A DNA stretch of 6,586 nucleotides from CAZEFK01 sp964511405 (GCA_964511405.1 CAZEFK010000299.1:1-6586), one strand, 5' to 3'; positions 1 through 6,586 are shown, counted from the first letter of the stretch. The notes: generated by a model from the sequence alone, not told the origin. Program-made: numbers and translations.

Positions 1-1
1 A

Positions 2-520
2 CCGGAGGTCGCGGCCCCAAGCGCGGCCCCGAGCATGGCCCAGGCGCAGCCGCAAGCCTCGGATCCGGCGAGCGGCGCGGGCCCACCCGGACCGACGCCG
101 GGCAGCGGCACGGGGACAGGGACCGGCAGCGGGCCCAGCAGCAGCGCCGGCCCCGGGGCCGGCCGCCAAGGCAGTGGACATGGCTTCAGCGGCAGCGGTC
201 GCGGGCCGGGCGACGACTACCTGGACCGGCTCAGGCGCCATCTGGCCCGCTACAAGCGCTATCCCGATGCCGCCTCGGACCAGCACGAGCAGGGCACCGT
301 CGGGGTCGAGTTCACGATCGCCCGCGACGGGCGGATCCTGGACGCCACGATCGTGCACAGCTCGGGCTTCCCGCTGCTGGACCAGGCGGTGCTGGACATG
401 CTCCAGCGCGGCTCGCCGGTGCCGCCGCTGCCGCCCGACTATCCGGGCGACACCGTGACGGTGACGTTGCCGGTCGATTTCAGCCTGAGCGACTTCTTCG
501 GCCTGTTCCGCAGGCGGTGA
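2..520 (+). CDS. TonB-family energy transducer, C-terminal part (5' truncated by window edge)
   Basis: This reading frame is open from nucleotide 2 with no stop upstream, so the real start lies outside the window. The internal ATG at 35 is probably not the start, because the Pro/Ala-rich sequence before it looks like a continuing linker. The visible part has three sections: a Pro/Ala stretch, a Gly/Ser/Thr-rich low-complexity linker (about nt 95-210, including GSGTGTGTGSG), and a TonB C-terminal domain (about nt 215-490). That domain shows YLDRLRRHLARYKRYP, then a GTVGVEFTIARDGRI strand, the hallmark SSG...LD segment, and a SPVPPLPPDYP turn. In this family the domain sits in the periplasm and contacts the TonB box of outer-membrane receptors, passing on energy from ExbB/ExbD. 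The N-terminal membrane anchor expected of the family is not visible. The protein ends with an extra tail, SDFFGLFRRR. No exbB or exbD is in view, so whether this is the main TonB or a paralogue cannot be decided. Confidence 0.85.
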   Translation, partial: PEVAAPSAAPSMAQAQPQASDPASGAGPPGPTPGSGTGTGTGSGPSSSAGPGAGRQGSGHGFSGSGRGPGDDYLDRLRRHLARYKRYPDAASDQHEQGTVGVEFTIARDGRILDATIVHSSGFPLLDQAVLDMLQRGSPVPPLPPDYPGDTVTVTLPVDFSLSDFFGLFRRR

Positions 521-529
521 GCGCCCGTC

Positions 530-925
530 TCAATTTCGGGGCGCGATCACCATTTGGGTGACATAGATTTCCTTGACCGGGATGCCGATCGGCTTGAGCA
601 CCTGGTCGGCCATGATGTCGCGGAGCAGTTCGGTGCCGTTGCCGCCGTCGAAATCCCTGGTCGAATGGTCGGCCAGCGCCCGCCGCAAGCCATCCAGGAT
701 CTTCAGGCGGGTTTCCCCGGTCAGCATCTGGAGCTGATGGGGCACGTCGTCGGTCAGCACCGAGAAGCCGGCGAACAGCATCTGGTGCCCGTAGACGGGG
801 TCGGCGATCTGCATTCGGAACGGCCCGACCCGCTGCATCTGCAGCGTGTTCTTGTCGTCGGCGGCGCGCGCCGGCGCTGCGGCCAACAGGGCCGCGATCA
901 GCACCAGGGCAGCGATCCGTTGCAT
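530..925 (-). CDS. Small exported protein, FliL-like periplasmic domain (uncertain)
   Basis: This encodes a 131-residue protein that I do not recognise as a named gene. It begins with a clear Sec signal peptide: MQR, a hydrophobic core at residues 4-17, and a likely signal peptidase I site after APARA at residue 21, followed by ADDK. The mature part has a beta-like segment around RVGPFRMQIADP, a hydrophobic LFAGFSVLT stretch, and an amphipathic helical region (residues 71-110). It ends with PVKEIYVTQMVIAPRN. A final V-x-x-[VI]-x-x-T-x-x-[VI] strand after a helical region resembles the C-terminus of FliL, the flagellar-stator-associated protein. True FliL keeps a membrane anchor rather than a cleaved signal, so function is open. 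I chose the ATG at 925 because it gives a compact signal peptide and has a G-rich GGGGGGA just upstream. An in-frame ATG at 937 would add MGGR. The gene lies 107 bp downstream of mfd on the same strand, so cotranscription is possible, and it converges on the TonB gene with a 9-bp gap. Confidence 0.7.
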   Translation of the reverse strand: MQRIAALVLIAALLAAAPARAADDKNTLQMQRVGPFRMQIADPVYGHQMLFAGFSVLTDDVPHQLQMLTGETRLKILDGLRRALADHSTRDFDGGNGTELLRDIMADQVLKPIGIPVKEIYVTQMVIAPRN

Positions 926-997
926 GCGTCCCCCCATCCTCTCGTCGCGTGTTCGCCGCGAATACTCGGCGACTCGCCGGCCGCCGTCGATCCCCCC

Positions 998-1027
998 TAT
1001 TGCCTCACCGGGTATTGCCTCACCGGG
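998..1027. repeat. Perfect 15-bp tandem duplication between mfd and the exported-protein gene
   Basis: Two identical 15-bp units (tattgcctcaccggg) lie head to tail at 998-1012 and 1013-1027, ending five bases from the mfd stop codon at 1033-1035. On the minus strand, the transcribed one, each unit contains a GGTGAGG core. The repeat lies wholly in non-coding sequence just after mfd. Two perfect copies fit a recent slippage duplication; a regulatory role is possible but nothing in the sequence shows one. Confidence 0.9.
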
Positions 1028-1032
1028 GCGCG

Positions 1033-4000
1033 TCAGGCCGCCAGCTGGGCGAGTTGCTGCATCAGGCGGTACACGCCGTCGATACGGTCCTCGGGCCGGT
1101 CCCAGGGCCGCATCAGCACCAGCTTGTGATCGGGCCGGAGCTTCACGGTGCCGGATTGCCGCTTGATGAAGTCGACCAGCCCCGGCGGGTTGGTGAAGGT
1201 GTTCTGGTGGAACGCCAGCACCGCCCCCTTGGGCCCGGCGTCGACCTTCTCGACCCCGGCGGCGCGGCACAGCTGCTTGATCTGGATGATCTGCAGCAGG
1301 TTGTCGAGCTCCTGGGGCAAGGGGCCGAAGCGGTCGATCATCTCGGCCGCGAAGGCGTCGATCTCGGAGCGGTCCTGCAGCTGCGAGATGCGGCGGTAGA
1401 GACCCAGGCGGACGGTCAGATCGCCGACATAGCTCTCCGGGATCAGCACCGGCGTGCCGATGGTGATCTGCGGCGTCCAGCCCTCGATCACGGTGTCGGG
1501 CAGGCCAGTCCCGCCGGCCTTGGCGAGTTGCACCGCCTCTTCCAGCATGTGCTGGTACAGCTCGATGCCGACCTCGCGGATGTGGCCCGATTGCTCCTCG
1601 CCCAGCAGGTTGCCGGCGCCGCGGATGTCCAGATCGTGGCTGGCAAGCTGGAATCCGGCGCCGAGCTGGTCCAGGGTCTGCATCACGTCCAGGCGCCGCT
1701 GCGCCGTCACCGACGGCACGCGGTCGGCCGGCAGGGTCAGGTAGGCATAGGCGCGGGTCTTGGAGCGGCCGATGCGCCCGCGCAGCTGGTAGAGCTGCGC
1801 CAGCCCGAACATGTCGGCGCGATGGATGATCATGGTATTGGCCGACGGGATGTCCAGGCCGCTCTCGACGATGTGGGTCGACAGCAGCACGTCGAAGCGG
1901 CCGTCGCAGAACGCGTTCATGGTGTCGTCCAGCTGGGCCGCCGGCATGCGGCCGTGCGCGACGGTCATCGTGACCTCGGGCACCATCTTGCGGAGGCGCT
2001 CGGCGACCTTGTCCAGGTCCTCGATGCGCGGGCAGACATAGAAGGTCTGGCCGCCGCGGAAATGCTCGCGCAGGATCGCCTCGCGGATGACCACCGGGTC
2101 GAACGGCAGCACGAAGGTGCGCACCGCCAGGCGATCGACCGGCGGCGTCGCGATCACGCTCATGTCGCGCACCCCGGTCAGCGCCAGCTGCAGGGTGCGC
2201 GGGATCGGCGTCGCGGTCAGGGTCAGGACATGGACGTCGGCCTTGAGCTCCTTCAGGCGCTCCTTCTGGCCGACGCCGAAATGCTGCTCCTCGTCGACGA
2301 TCAGCAGGCCCAGGCGCTGGAAGGCGATCGACTTGGCCAGCAGCGCATGGGTCCCGACCACGATGTCGATCCGCCCGTCGGCCAGCTCGCGCTTGGTCTC
2401 GGCCGCCTGCTTGGGCGTGACCAGCCGCGACAGCTGGGCCAGGCGCACCGGCAGGCCTTCGAAGCGCGCCTTGAAGTTGCGGAAATGTTGGCGGGCCAGC
2501 AGCGTGGTCGGCACCACGACCGCGACCTGCTGACCGTTCAAGGCGGCGACGAAGGCGGCGCGCATGGCGACTTCTGTCTTGCCGAAACCGACGTCGCCGC
2601 ACACCAGCCGGTCCATGGGCTTGCCCGACGACAGGTCGGCCAGCGTCTCTTCGATCGCGCGCAGCTGGTCGTCGGTCTCGGCATAGGGGAAGCGCGCGAC
2701 GAACTCGTCATAGCCGCCGGCCATCGCCGGCAGCACGCTGCCATGGTGGATCTCGCGCTCGGCCGCAATGCGGATCAGCTTCTCGGCCATGTCCTTGATG
2801 CGGGCGCGTACCTTGGACTTGCGCGCCTGCCAGGCCACGCCGCCCAGCTTGTCGAGCTGGACGCCGACCTCCTCGGAGCCGAAGCGCGACAGCACTTCGA
2901 TGTTCTCGACCGGCACGAACAGCTTGTCGCCGCCCAGATACAGCACGCGCAGGCAGTCGTGCGGGGCGCCCGCGACGTCCAGGGTCACCAGGCCGTCATA
3001 GCGGCCGATGCCATGGTCGACATGGACCACCAGGTCGCCTTCGTTGAGGTTGGCGACCTCGTTGATGAAGTTGGCGGCCTTCTTGCGCTTGACCGGCCGG
3101 ACCAGGCGGTCGCCCAGGATGTCGCCCTCGGTGACCACGGCCAGGCCAGCGCCCTCGAAGCCGCGGTCGAGCCCGACCACGGCCATGGCGATGGTCCCGA
3201 CCGGCAGTGTCGCGGCCTCGCGCCACTGCTCGACCAGGGCCAGGGGCAGACTGCCGCGGTCCTTGAGCAGGCCGCGCAGCCGGTCCCGCGAGCCGGCGCT
3301 GTGGCAGGTGACCACGGTCCGGCACCGCCCGGCCAAGCCCGCCAGATGGTCGCGCACTGCATCGAACAGGGGCGCGCCGGGCTGGGCGCGGACGTCGCCG
3401 AAATTGCGGCCGAGCCTGGCCCCGGCATCGACGCGCGCCGGATCGTCGCCGGGCGATGGCGTCGGGGTGAAGGCGGCCACCGGCCGGCCGTCCTGCGCGG
3501 CCTCCCATTCCTCGGCGGTCACGTACAGCCGGTCGGGTGGCAGCGGCTTGTACGGGCTGCCGTCGCGATCGGGCGTCTTCAGCAGGGCGCGCCGCGCCTC
3601 GTAATATTCACCGATCTGCTCGAAGCGGGCGCGCACGGCCTCGGCGACCTGGTTATCAAGGCTGAGCGCGGCCTGCGGCACGTAGTGGAACAGCGTTTCC
3701 AGCCGGTCGTGGAACAACGGCAGCCAGTGCTCCATGCCGGCGTGGCGGCGGCCGGCCGACACCGCCTCGTAAAGGGCATCGGCGGCGGTCTCGGCCCCGA
3801 ACAGGGCGCGGTAGCCGGCGCGGAAGCGCGCGATCGAGGCCTCGTCCAGCAGCACCTCGGAGACCGGGCGGAAATCGACGCCGGTGCGGGTGCCGGTGGA
3901 GCGTTGCGACATGGGATCGAATTCGCGCAGCCCTTCCAGCGTATCGCCGAACAGGTCCAGGCGCAGCGGATCGGACGATCCGGCCGGAAACACGTCGATG

Positions 4001-4515
4001 ATGCCGCCGCGCAGCGCATATTCGCCCGGCTCGCGCACCGTGTCGCTGCGGACATAGCCGTTGTTCTGGAAGAACTGCAGCAGGCCGTCGATGTCGACCC
4101 GCTCGCCGGCGCGCAGGCGCCGGATCGCCGGGGCGATGACCGCGCGCGCCGGCACCCGCTGCAGGATCGCGGCGACCGTGGTCACCACCACCCGCGGCCG
4201 GCCGGCCTCCATGACCGGGCTCGACAGCCGGGCCAGCGTGTCGAGCCGGCGGCTGACCAGCTGCCCGTTCGGCGACACCCGGTCATAGGGCAGGCAGTCC
4301 CAGGCCGGGAACGCCAGCACCTCGGTCTCGGGCGCGAAGAACTGGACCGCCTCCGAGACCTGGGCCAGGCGGGCGTCGTCGCGCGCGACATGGATGACCG
4401 CGCGCTGCTGGTCGGCGAGGCCGCCCGCGGCCTCGGCGATCATCAGGCCGTCGAATCCCTCCGGCACGCCGTGGCCGGTGATCCGGCCGGCGCGCGCATA
4501 CCAGGGCCGGGTCAC
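1033..4515 (-). CDS. mfd: Transcription-repair coupling factor Mfd
   Basis: This encodes 1160 residues, full length for the family. Mfd is a DNA translocase that recognises RNA polymerase stalled at lesions, pushes it off, and recruits UvrA to start nucleotide excision repair. The N-terminal UvrB-like module (about 1-340) lacks an ATPase motif, as is normal, and includes a UvrA-contact-like segment (LREFDPMSQR, 196-205). A degenerate D3 region follows. The RNA-polymerase-interacting CarD-like domain starts near 491 (EGDLVVHVDHGIGRY). The RecG-like motor has Walker A GDVGFGKTE (640-648), DEEQ (741-744), TATPIPRT (768-774 region) and QLRGRIGRS (910-918). The TRG translocation motif LDIRGAGNLLG (962-972) comes next, and a C-terminal TRCF domain (about 1020-1160) closes the protein. 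The start is a GTG overlapping the sdhE stop, and homology to the family begins close to it, so an upstream start is unlikely. It probably shares the sdhE promoter. No key residue appears to be missing. Confidence 0.98.
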   Translation of the reverse strand: MTRPWYARAGRITGHGVPEGFDGLMIAEAAGGLADQQRAVIHVARDDARLAQVSEAVQFFAPETEVLAFPAWDCLPYDRVSPNGQLVSRRLDTLARLSSPVMEAGRPRVVVTTVAAILQRVPARAVIAPAIRRLRAGERVDIDGLLQFFQNNGYVRSDTVREPGEYALRGGIIDVFPAGSSDPLRLDLFGDTLEGLREFDPMSQRSTGTRTGVDFRPVSEVLLDEASIARFRAGYRALFGAETAADALYEAVSAGRRHAGMEHWLPLFHDRLETLFHYVPQAALSLDNQVAEAVRARFEQIGEYYEARRALLKTPDRDGSPYKPLPPDRLYVTAEEWEAAQDGRPVAAFTPTPSPGDDPARVDAGARLGRNFGDVRAQPGAPLFDAVRDHLAGLAGRCRTVVTCHSAGSRDRLRGLLKDRGSLPLALVEQWREAATLPVGTIAMAVVGLDRGFEGAGLAVVTEGDILGDRLVRPVKRKKAANFINEVANLNEGDLVVHVDHGIGRYDGLVTLDVAGAPHDCLRVLYLGGDKLFVPVENIEVLSRFGSEEVGVQLDKLGGVAWQARKSKVRARIKDMAEKLIRIAAEREIHHGSVLPAMAGGYDEFVARFPYAETDDQLRAIEETLADLSSGKPMDRLVCGDVGFGKTEVAMRAAFVAALNGQQVAVVVPTTLLARQHFRNFKARFEGLPVRLAQLSRLVTPKQAAETKRELADGRIDIVVGTHALLAKSIAFQRLGLLIVDEEQHFGVGQKERLKELKADVHVLTLTATPIPRTLQLALTGVRDMSVIATPPVDRLAVRTFVLPFDPVVIREAILREHFRGGQTFYVCPRIEDLDKVAERLRKMVPEVTMTVAHGRMPAAQLDDTMNAFCDGRFDVLLSTHIVESGLDIPSANTMIIHRADMFGLAQLYQLRGRIGRSKTRAYAYLTLPADRVPSVTAQRRLDVMQTLDQLGAGFQLASHDLDIRGAGNLLGEEQSGHIREVGIELYQHMLEEAVQLAKAGGTGLPDTVIEGWTPQITIGTPVLIPESYVGDLTVRLGLYRRISQLQDRSEIDAFAAEMIDRFGPLPQELDNLLQIIQIKQLCRAAGVEKVDAGPKGAVLAFHQNTFTNPPGLVDFIKRQSGTVKLRPDHKLVLMRPWDRPEDRIDGVYRLMQQLAQLAA
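4512..4515 (-). promoter_or_regulatory. GTGA stop/start overlap coupling sdhE to mfd
   Basis: On the minus strand the four bases GTGA hold both the GTG start of mfd (4515-4513) and the TGA stop of sdhE (4514-4512). The sequence before the GTG offers only a weak GGGG about eight bases upstream instead of a strong Shine-Dalgarno. Such overlaps usually let ribosomes that finish the first gene start the second. Coupled translation is therefore a reasonable inference. Confidence 0.8.
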
Positions 4516-4799
4516 CGCATTAGCCCCGGCGTCTCGGCGACGGCGCGCTTGATCAGCGCCAGCACCTCGGTGTCATAGCCCGGCGGCGGCGCGATTCGGC
4601 CGGTGATCAGCGGGAACAGGTCGATATCGGGCAACGCCAGCAGCGCCTCGAAGGCGTCCAGTTGGGCCTCGTCCAGGCCGGCCAGATAGCGGTCCGCGAA
4701 GCCGCCCACCATCAGGTCGGTCTCGCGGGTCCCGCGATGCCAGCTCTGATAGCGCAGGCGCTTGCGCCGTGCCTCGCCATGACTCTCGTGATCCGCCAT
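4512..4799 (-). CDS. sdhE: Succinate dehydrogenase assembly factor SdhE (FAU/DUF339 family)
   Basis: This encodes a 95-residue cytoplasmic protein of the SdhE/SDHAF2 family, which binds the flavoprotein subunit SdhA and promotes covalent attachment of FAD, maturing succinate dehydrogenase. The family signature is present: a basic lead-in (RRKRLRYQSWH), the invariant RGxxE motif as RGTRE (residues 22-26), then DLMVGGFADRYL and an acidic helical region (DEAQLDAFEALLALPDIDLF). Length is typical. I chose the ATG at 4799; a TTG directly before it at 4802 is a possible but less likely start. An AAGG at 4806-4803 lies three bases from the ATG, a rather short spacing. The gene is first in an apparent sdhE-mfd operon, divergent from recG, an arrangement I recall as common in alphaproteobacteria. 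No sdhCDAB genes are in the window. Confidence 0.93.
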   Translation of the reverse strand: MADHESHGEARRKRLRYQSWHRGTRETDLMVGGFADRYLAGLDEAQLDAFEALLALPDIDLFPLITGRIAPPPGYDTEVLALIKRAVAETPGLMR

Positions 4800-4828
4800 C
4801 AACCTTGTCCGCGGCTCCCTCGGGGCTT

Positions 4829-4857
4829 GATATAGAACGTCGCCCGGCCGCTGTCAG
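4829..4857 (-). promoter_or_regulatory. Predicted sigma70-like promoter of the sdhE-mfd operon
   Basis: On the minus strand, a -35-like CTGACA (4857-4852, five of six matches to TTGACA) is followed by a 17-base spacer and a -10-like TATATC (4834-4829, four of six matches to TATAAT). The -10 falls in the only AT-rich patch of the spacer. The predicted transcript start, near 4822, would leave a 5' leader of about 20 bases before sdhE. The placement fits the gene organisation well, but it rests on motif reading alone. Confidence 0.55.
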
Positions 4858-4893
4858 GATCCTGCCACGCAAATGGGTCAACCGTGCTGAGCC

Positions 4894-6586
4894 ATGCGCC
4901 CCGAGATCCTGTATCCGCTGTTCGCGCCGGTCACCAGCCTGCCGGGAGTCGGCAAGGGCCTGGCCAAGGCGTTCGAGCGCCTGGGCGCCGCGACCGTGGC
5001 CGACCTGCTGTGGCACCTGCCCACGGGCTGGATCGACCGCCACGCCATCACCCACGCCGATGCGGCGGAGCCCGGCACCGTAGTGACCCTGCTGCTGACC
5101 GTCGAGCAGCACCATCCCGCTGCCGGGCCGCGCCGGCCGTACCGGGTCCGCTGCAGCGACGGCAGCGGGCCGGTCACCCTGGTGTGGTTCAACGTCCGTG
5201 GCGACTATCTGCTGGCCCAGCTGCCGCCCGGCAGCGTGCGCGCGGTTTCGGGCCGACTCGACGTCTACAACGGCGAGCGGCAGATCACTCACCCCGACCA
5301 TGTCGTAGCACCCGAGGAGCTCGAGCGGATCAGCGGCGTCGAGCCGGTCTATCCGCTCACCCAAGGGTTGACCGCGAAACAGCTCGGCCGGGTCGTCCAA
5401 GCCGCGCTCGACCGGGCGCCCGACCTGCCGGAGTGGCTGGGCGAGCGCCGCCGGCCCGATTGGCCGAGCTGGCGGTCGGCGCTGCTGACGGCCCATCGGC
5501 CGACGGCCGCGGCCGACCTCGAGCCCGCGACGCCGGCGCGCTCGCGGCTGGCCTATGACGAACTGCTGGCCAATCAGCTGGCCCTGGGCCTGGTGCGTCA
5601 GCATCAGCGCCGGCTGACCGGCACGCCGCGGGTCGGCGACGGCCGGCTGCGGGCGGCGGTCGCCGCCGCCCTGCCCTACCGCCTGACCGGCAGCCAGGCC
5701 GCGGCCCTGGACGAGATCGCCGCCGATATGGCGAGTTCCCGCCGCATGCTGCGGCTGCTGCAGGGCGACGTCGGCAGCGGCAAGACCGTGGTGGCACTCA
5801 TGGCCATGCTGGTCGCGGTCGAGGCCGGTGCCCAGGCGGCCCTGATGGCGCCGACCGAGATGCTGGCGCGCCAGCACCTGGCCACGATCGAGCCCCTGGC
5901 CGCGGCCGCCGGGGTTCGGCTGGCGGCGCTGACCGGCCGCGACAAGGGCAAGGCGCGGACGGCGCTGCTGGAGGACCTGGCCGCCGGCCGCATCGACATC
6001 GTGGTCGGGACCCACGCCCTGGTCCAGGAGGATGTCGCGTTCCGCGACCTGGGCCTGGCGGTCATCGATGAGCAGCATCGCTTCGGCGTCCATCAGCGGC
6101 TCTCGCTGACGGCCAAGGGCAGCGGCACTGACGTGCTGGTCATGACTGCGACGCCGATCCCGCGCACGCTGATGCTGACCGCCTATGGCGACCTGGACAG
6201 CTCGCGCCTGACCGAGAAGCCGGCAGGCCGGCAGCCCGTCGCGACGGTCGTGGTGTCGGCGGACCGGATCGACGAGGTGGTCGCCGGCATCGGCCGCCAG
6301 ATTGCCGCCGGCGGCCGTGCCTATTGGGTGTGCCCGCTGGTCGAAGAGACCGATGAGGCCGACCAGACCGCCGCCGTCGAGCGCCACCGCGACCTGGCCC
6401 ATCACTTCGGCGACCGCGTCGGGCTGGTTCATGGGCGTCTGAAGCCGGCCGAGAAGGACGCGGCGATGGCCGCGTTCGCCGCCGGCGACCTGGACCTGCT
6501 GGTGGCGACGACGGTGATCGAGGTCGGCGTCGACGTGCCGGCCGCGACGATCATGGTCATCGAGCATGCCGAGCGCTTCGGTCTGG
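4894..6586 (+). CDS. recG: ATP-dependent DNA helicase RecG (3' truncated by window edge)
   Basis: The frame is open to the end of the window: 564 codons of a protein that is usually about 690-700 residues. RecG remodels stalled replication forks and Holliday junctions, driving fork reversal and branch migration. The N-terminus shows LFAPVTSLPGVG (9-20) with a helix-hairpin-helix-like lead and HLPTGWIDR (41-49). The wedge OB-fold that binds the junction spans about 60-140. The motor follows: a Q-motif-like LPYRLTGSQ (260-268), Walker A GDVGSGKT (291-298), PTEMLARQH (320-328), GTHAL (372-376), DEQH (392-395), TATPIPRT (418-425), VHGRLKPAEKD (512-522) and TTVIEVGVDVP (539-549). The arginine-finger motif VI and the TRG motif lie beyond the edge. 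The ATG at 4894 is fixed by an in-frame TGA at 4888-4890 just upstream. No strong Shine-Dalgarno precedes it. It is divergent from sdhE-mfd. Confidence 0.98.
   Translation, partial: MRPEILYPLFAPVTSLPGVGKGLAKAFERLGAATVADLLWHLPTGWIDRHAITHADAAEPGTVVTLLLTVEQHHPAAGPRRPYRVRCSDGSGPVTLVWFNVRGDYLLAQLPPGSVRAVSGRLDVYNGERQITHPDHVVAPEELERISGVEPVYPLTQGLTAKQLGRVVQAALDRAPDLPEWLGERRRPDWPSWRSALLTAHRPTAAADLEPATPARSRLAYDELLANQLALGLVRQHQRRLTGTPRVGDGRLRAAVAAALPYRLTGSQAAALDEIAADMASSRRMLRLLQGDVGSGKTVVALMAMLVAVEAGAQAALMAPTEMLARQHLATIEPLAAAAGVRLAALTGRDKGKARTALLEDLAAGRIDIVVGTHALVQEDVAFRDLGLAVIDEQHRFGVHQRLSLTAKGSGTDVLVMTATPIPRTLMLTAYGDLDSSRLTEKPAGRQPVATVVVSADRIDEVVAGIGRQIAAGGRAYWVCPLVEETDEADQTAAVERHRDLAHHFGDRVGLVHGRLKPAEKDAAMAAFAAGDLDLLVATTVIEVGVDVPAATIMVIEHAERFGL

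Noticed and set aside
953..972. Possible hairpin (6-bp stem TCGCCG/CGGCGA, 8-base loop) downstream of mfd
   Set aside because: The stem is short, competing pairings exist with the next TCGCCG, and no T-run follows on either strand. It is expected by chance in such GC-rich sequence and is not supportable as a terminator.
554..1129. Plus-strand frame of 191 codons opposite the small exported-protein gene
   Set aside because: It has no recognisable domain and no clear ribosome binding site. The minus strand has a convincing signal peptide and a stop well placed 9 bp from the convergent neighbour.
926..2602. Long in-frame N-terminal extension of the exported-protein gene into mfd
   Set aside because: The extension lies inside the mfd coding region in another frame and has Arg/Pro/Gly-rich shadow composition. 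The signal peptide beginning at 925 marks the real start.
949..4578. Plus-strand open frame of about 1200 codons running antisense through all of mfd
   Set aside because: It is the mirror of the mfd coding strand in a GC-rich genome where stop codons are rare. Its product is rich in His, Gln, Asp and Arg with no recognisable domain, while the opposite strand encodes an intact Mfd.
4805..4836. Candidate recG promoter TTGTCC ... TATAGA on the plus strand
   Set aside because: The two hexamers match consensus at only four positions each and are 20 bases apart, longer than the usual 16-18. It is too weak to annotate.
4573..6567. Minus-strand open frame of more than 600 codons antisense to recG
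   Set aside because: It mirrors the recG coding sequence and also overlaps sdhE. Short matches to the mfd antisense product (for example GPDHDVD) arise only because the mfd and recG motors are homologous.
1..6586. tRNA/rRNA genes, insertion sequences, CRISPR arrays, attachment sites, origins
   Set aside because: None was seen. Recognised genes fill nearly the whole window and no non-coding gap exceeds about 110 bp.

Overview
The window is a high-GC, densely coding stretch of bacterial chromosome. Gene content and protein style point to an alphaproteobacterium, plausibly of the Rhodospirillales type. The main clues are a RecG opening with the LFAPVTSLPGVG signature, a divergent sdhE-mfd pair beside recG, and a strong G/C bias at third codon positions. 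The lineage call is inference from memory of gene order, not from a database search.

Layout, left to right. (1) Positions 2-520, plus strand: the 3' part of a gene for a TonB-family energy transducer, cut by the left edge. It has a Gly/Ser/Thr-rich linker and a complete TonB C-terminal domain. (2) Positions 530-925, minus strand, convergent with it: a small exported protein with a cleavable signal peptide and a weak resemblance to the FliL periplasmic domain. (3) Positions 926-1032: a short intergenic spacer with a perfect 15-bp tandem duplication. (4) Positions 1033-4515, minus strand: complete mfd, the transcription-repair coupling factor. (5) Positions 4512-4799, minus strand: sdhE, the flavinylation factor for succinate dehydrogenase, whose stop codon overlaps the GTG start of mfd. 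(6) Positions 4800-4893: the divergent spacer, with a good sigma70-like promoter reading into sdhE-mfd. (7) Positions 4894-6586, plus strand: recG, complete at its 5' end and cut by the right edge after 564 codons.

Functionally the core is a genome-maintenance cluster. Mfd removes stalled RNA polymerase and recruits UvrA, while RecG remodels stalled forks and Holliday junctions. Their motor domains are homologous, and the genes are transcribed away from each other around a shared spacer. SdhE is a respiratory-enzyme maturation factor that appears to share the mfd transcript and to be translationally coupled to it. The TonB-like and FliL-like genes at the left have no evident functional link to the cluster.

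I found no RNA genes, mobile elements, CRISPR arrays or convincing intrinsic terminators. Nothing here amounts to a clearly new biological system. The points most worth a second look are the uncharacterised exported protein, the sdhE/mfd coupling, the 15-bp tandem repeat, and the long exact inverted repeats created by the mfd and recG motor motifs.
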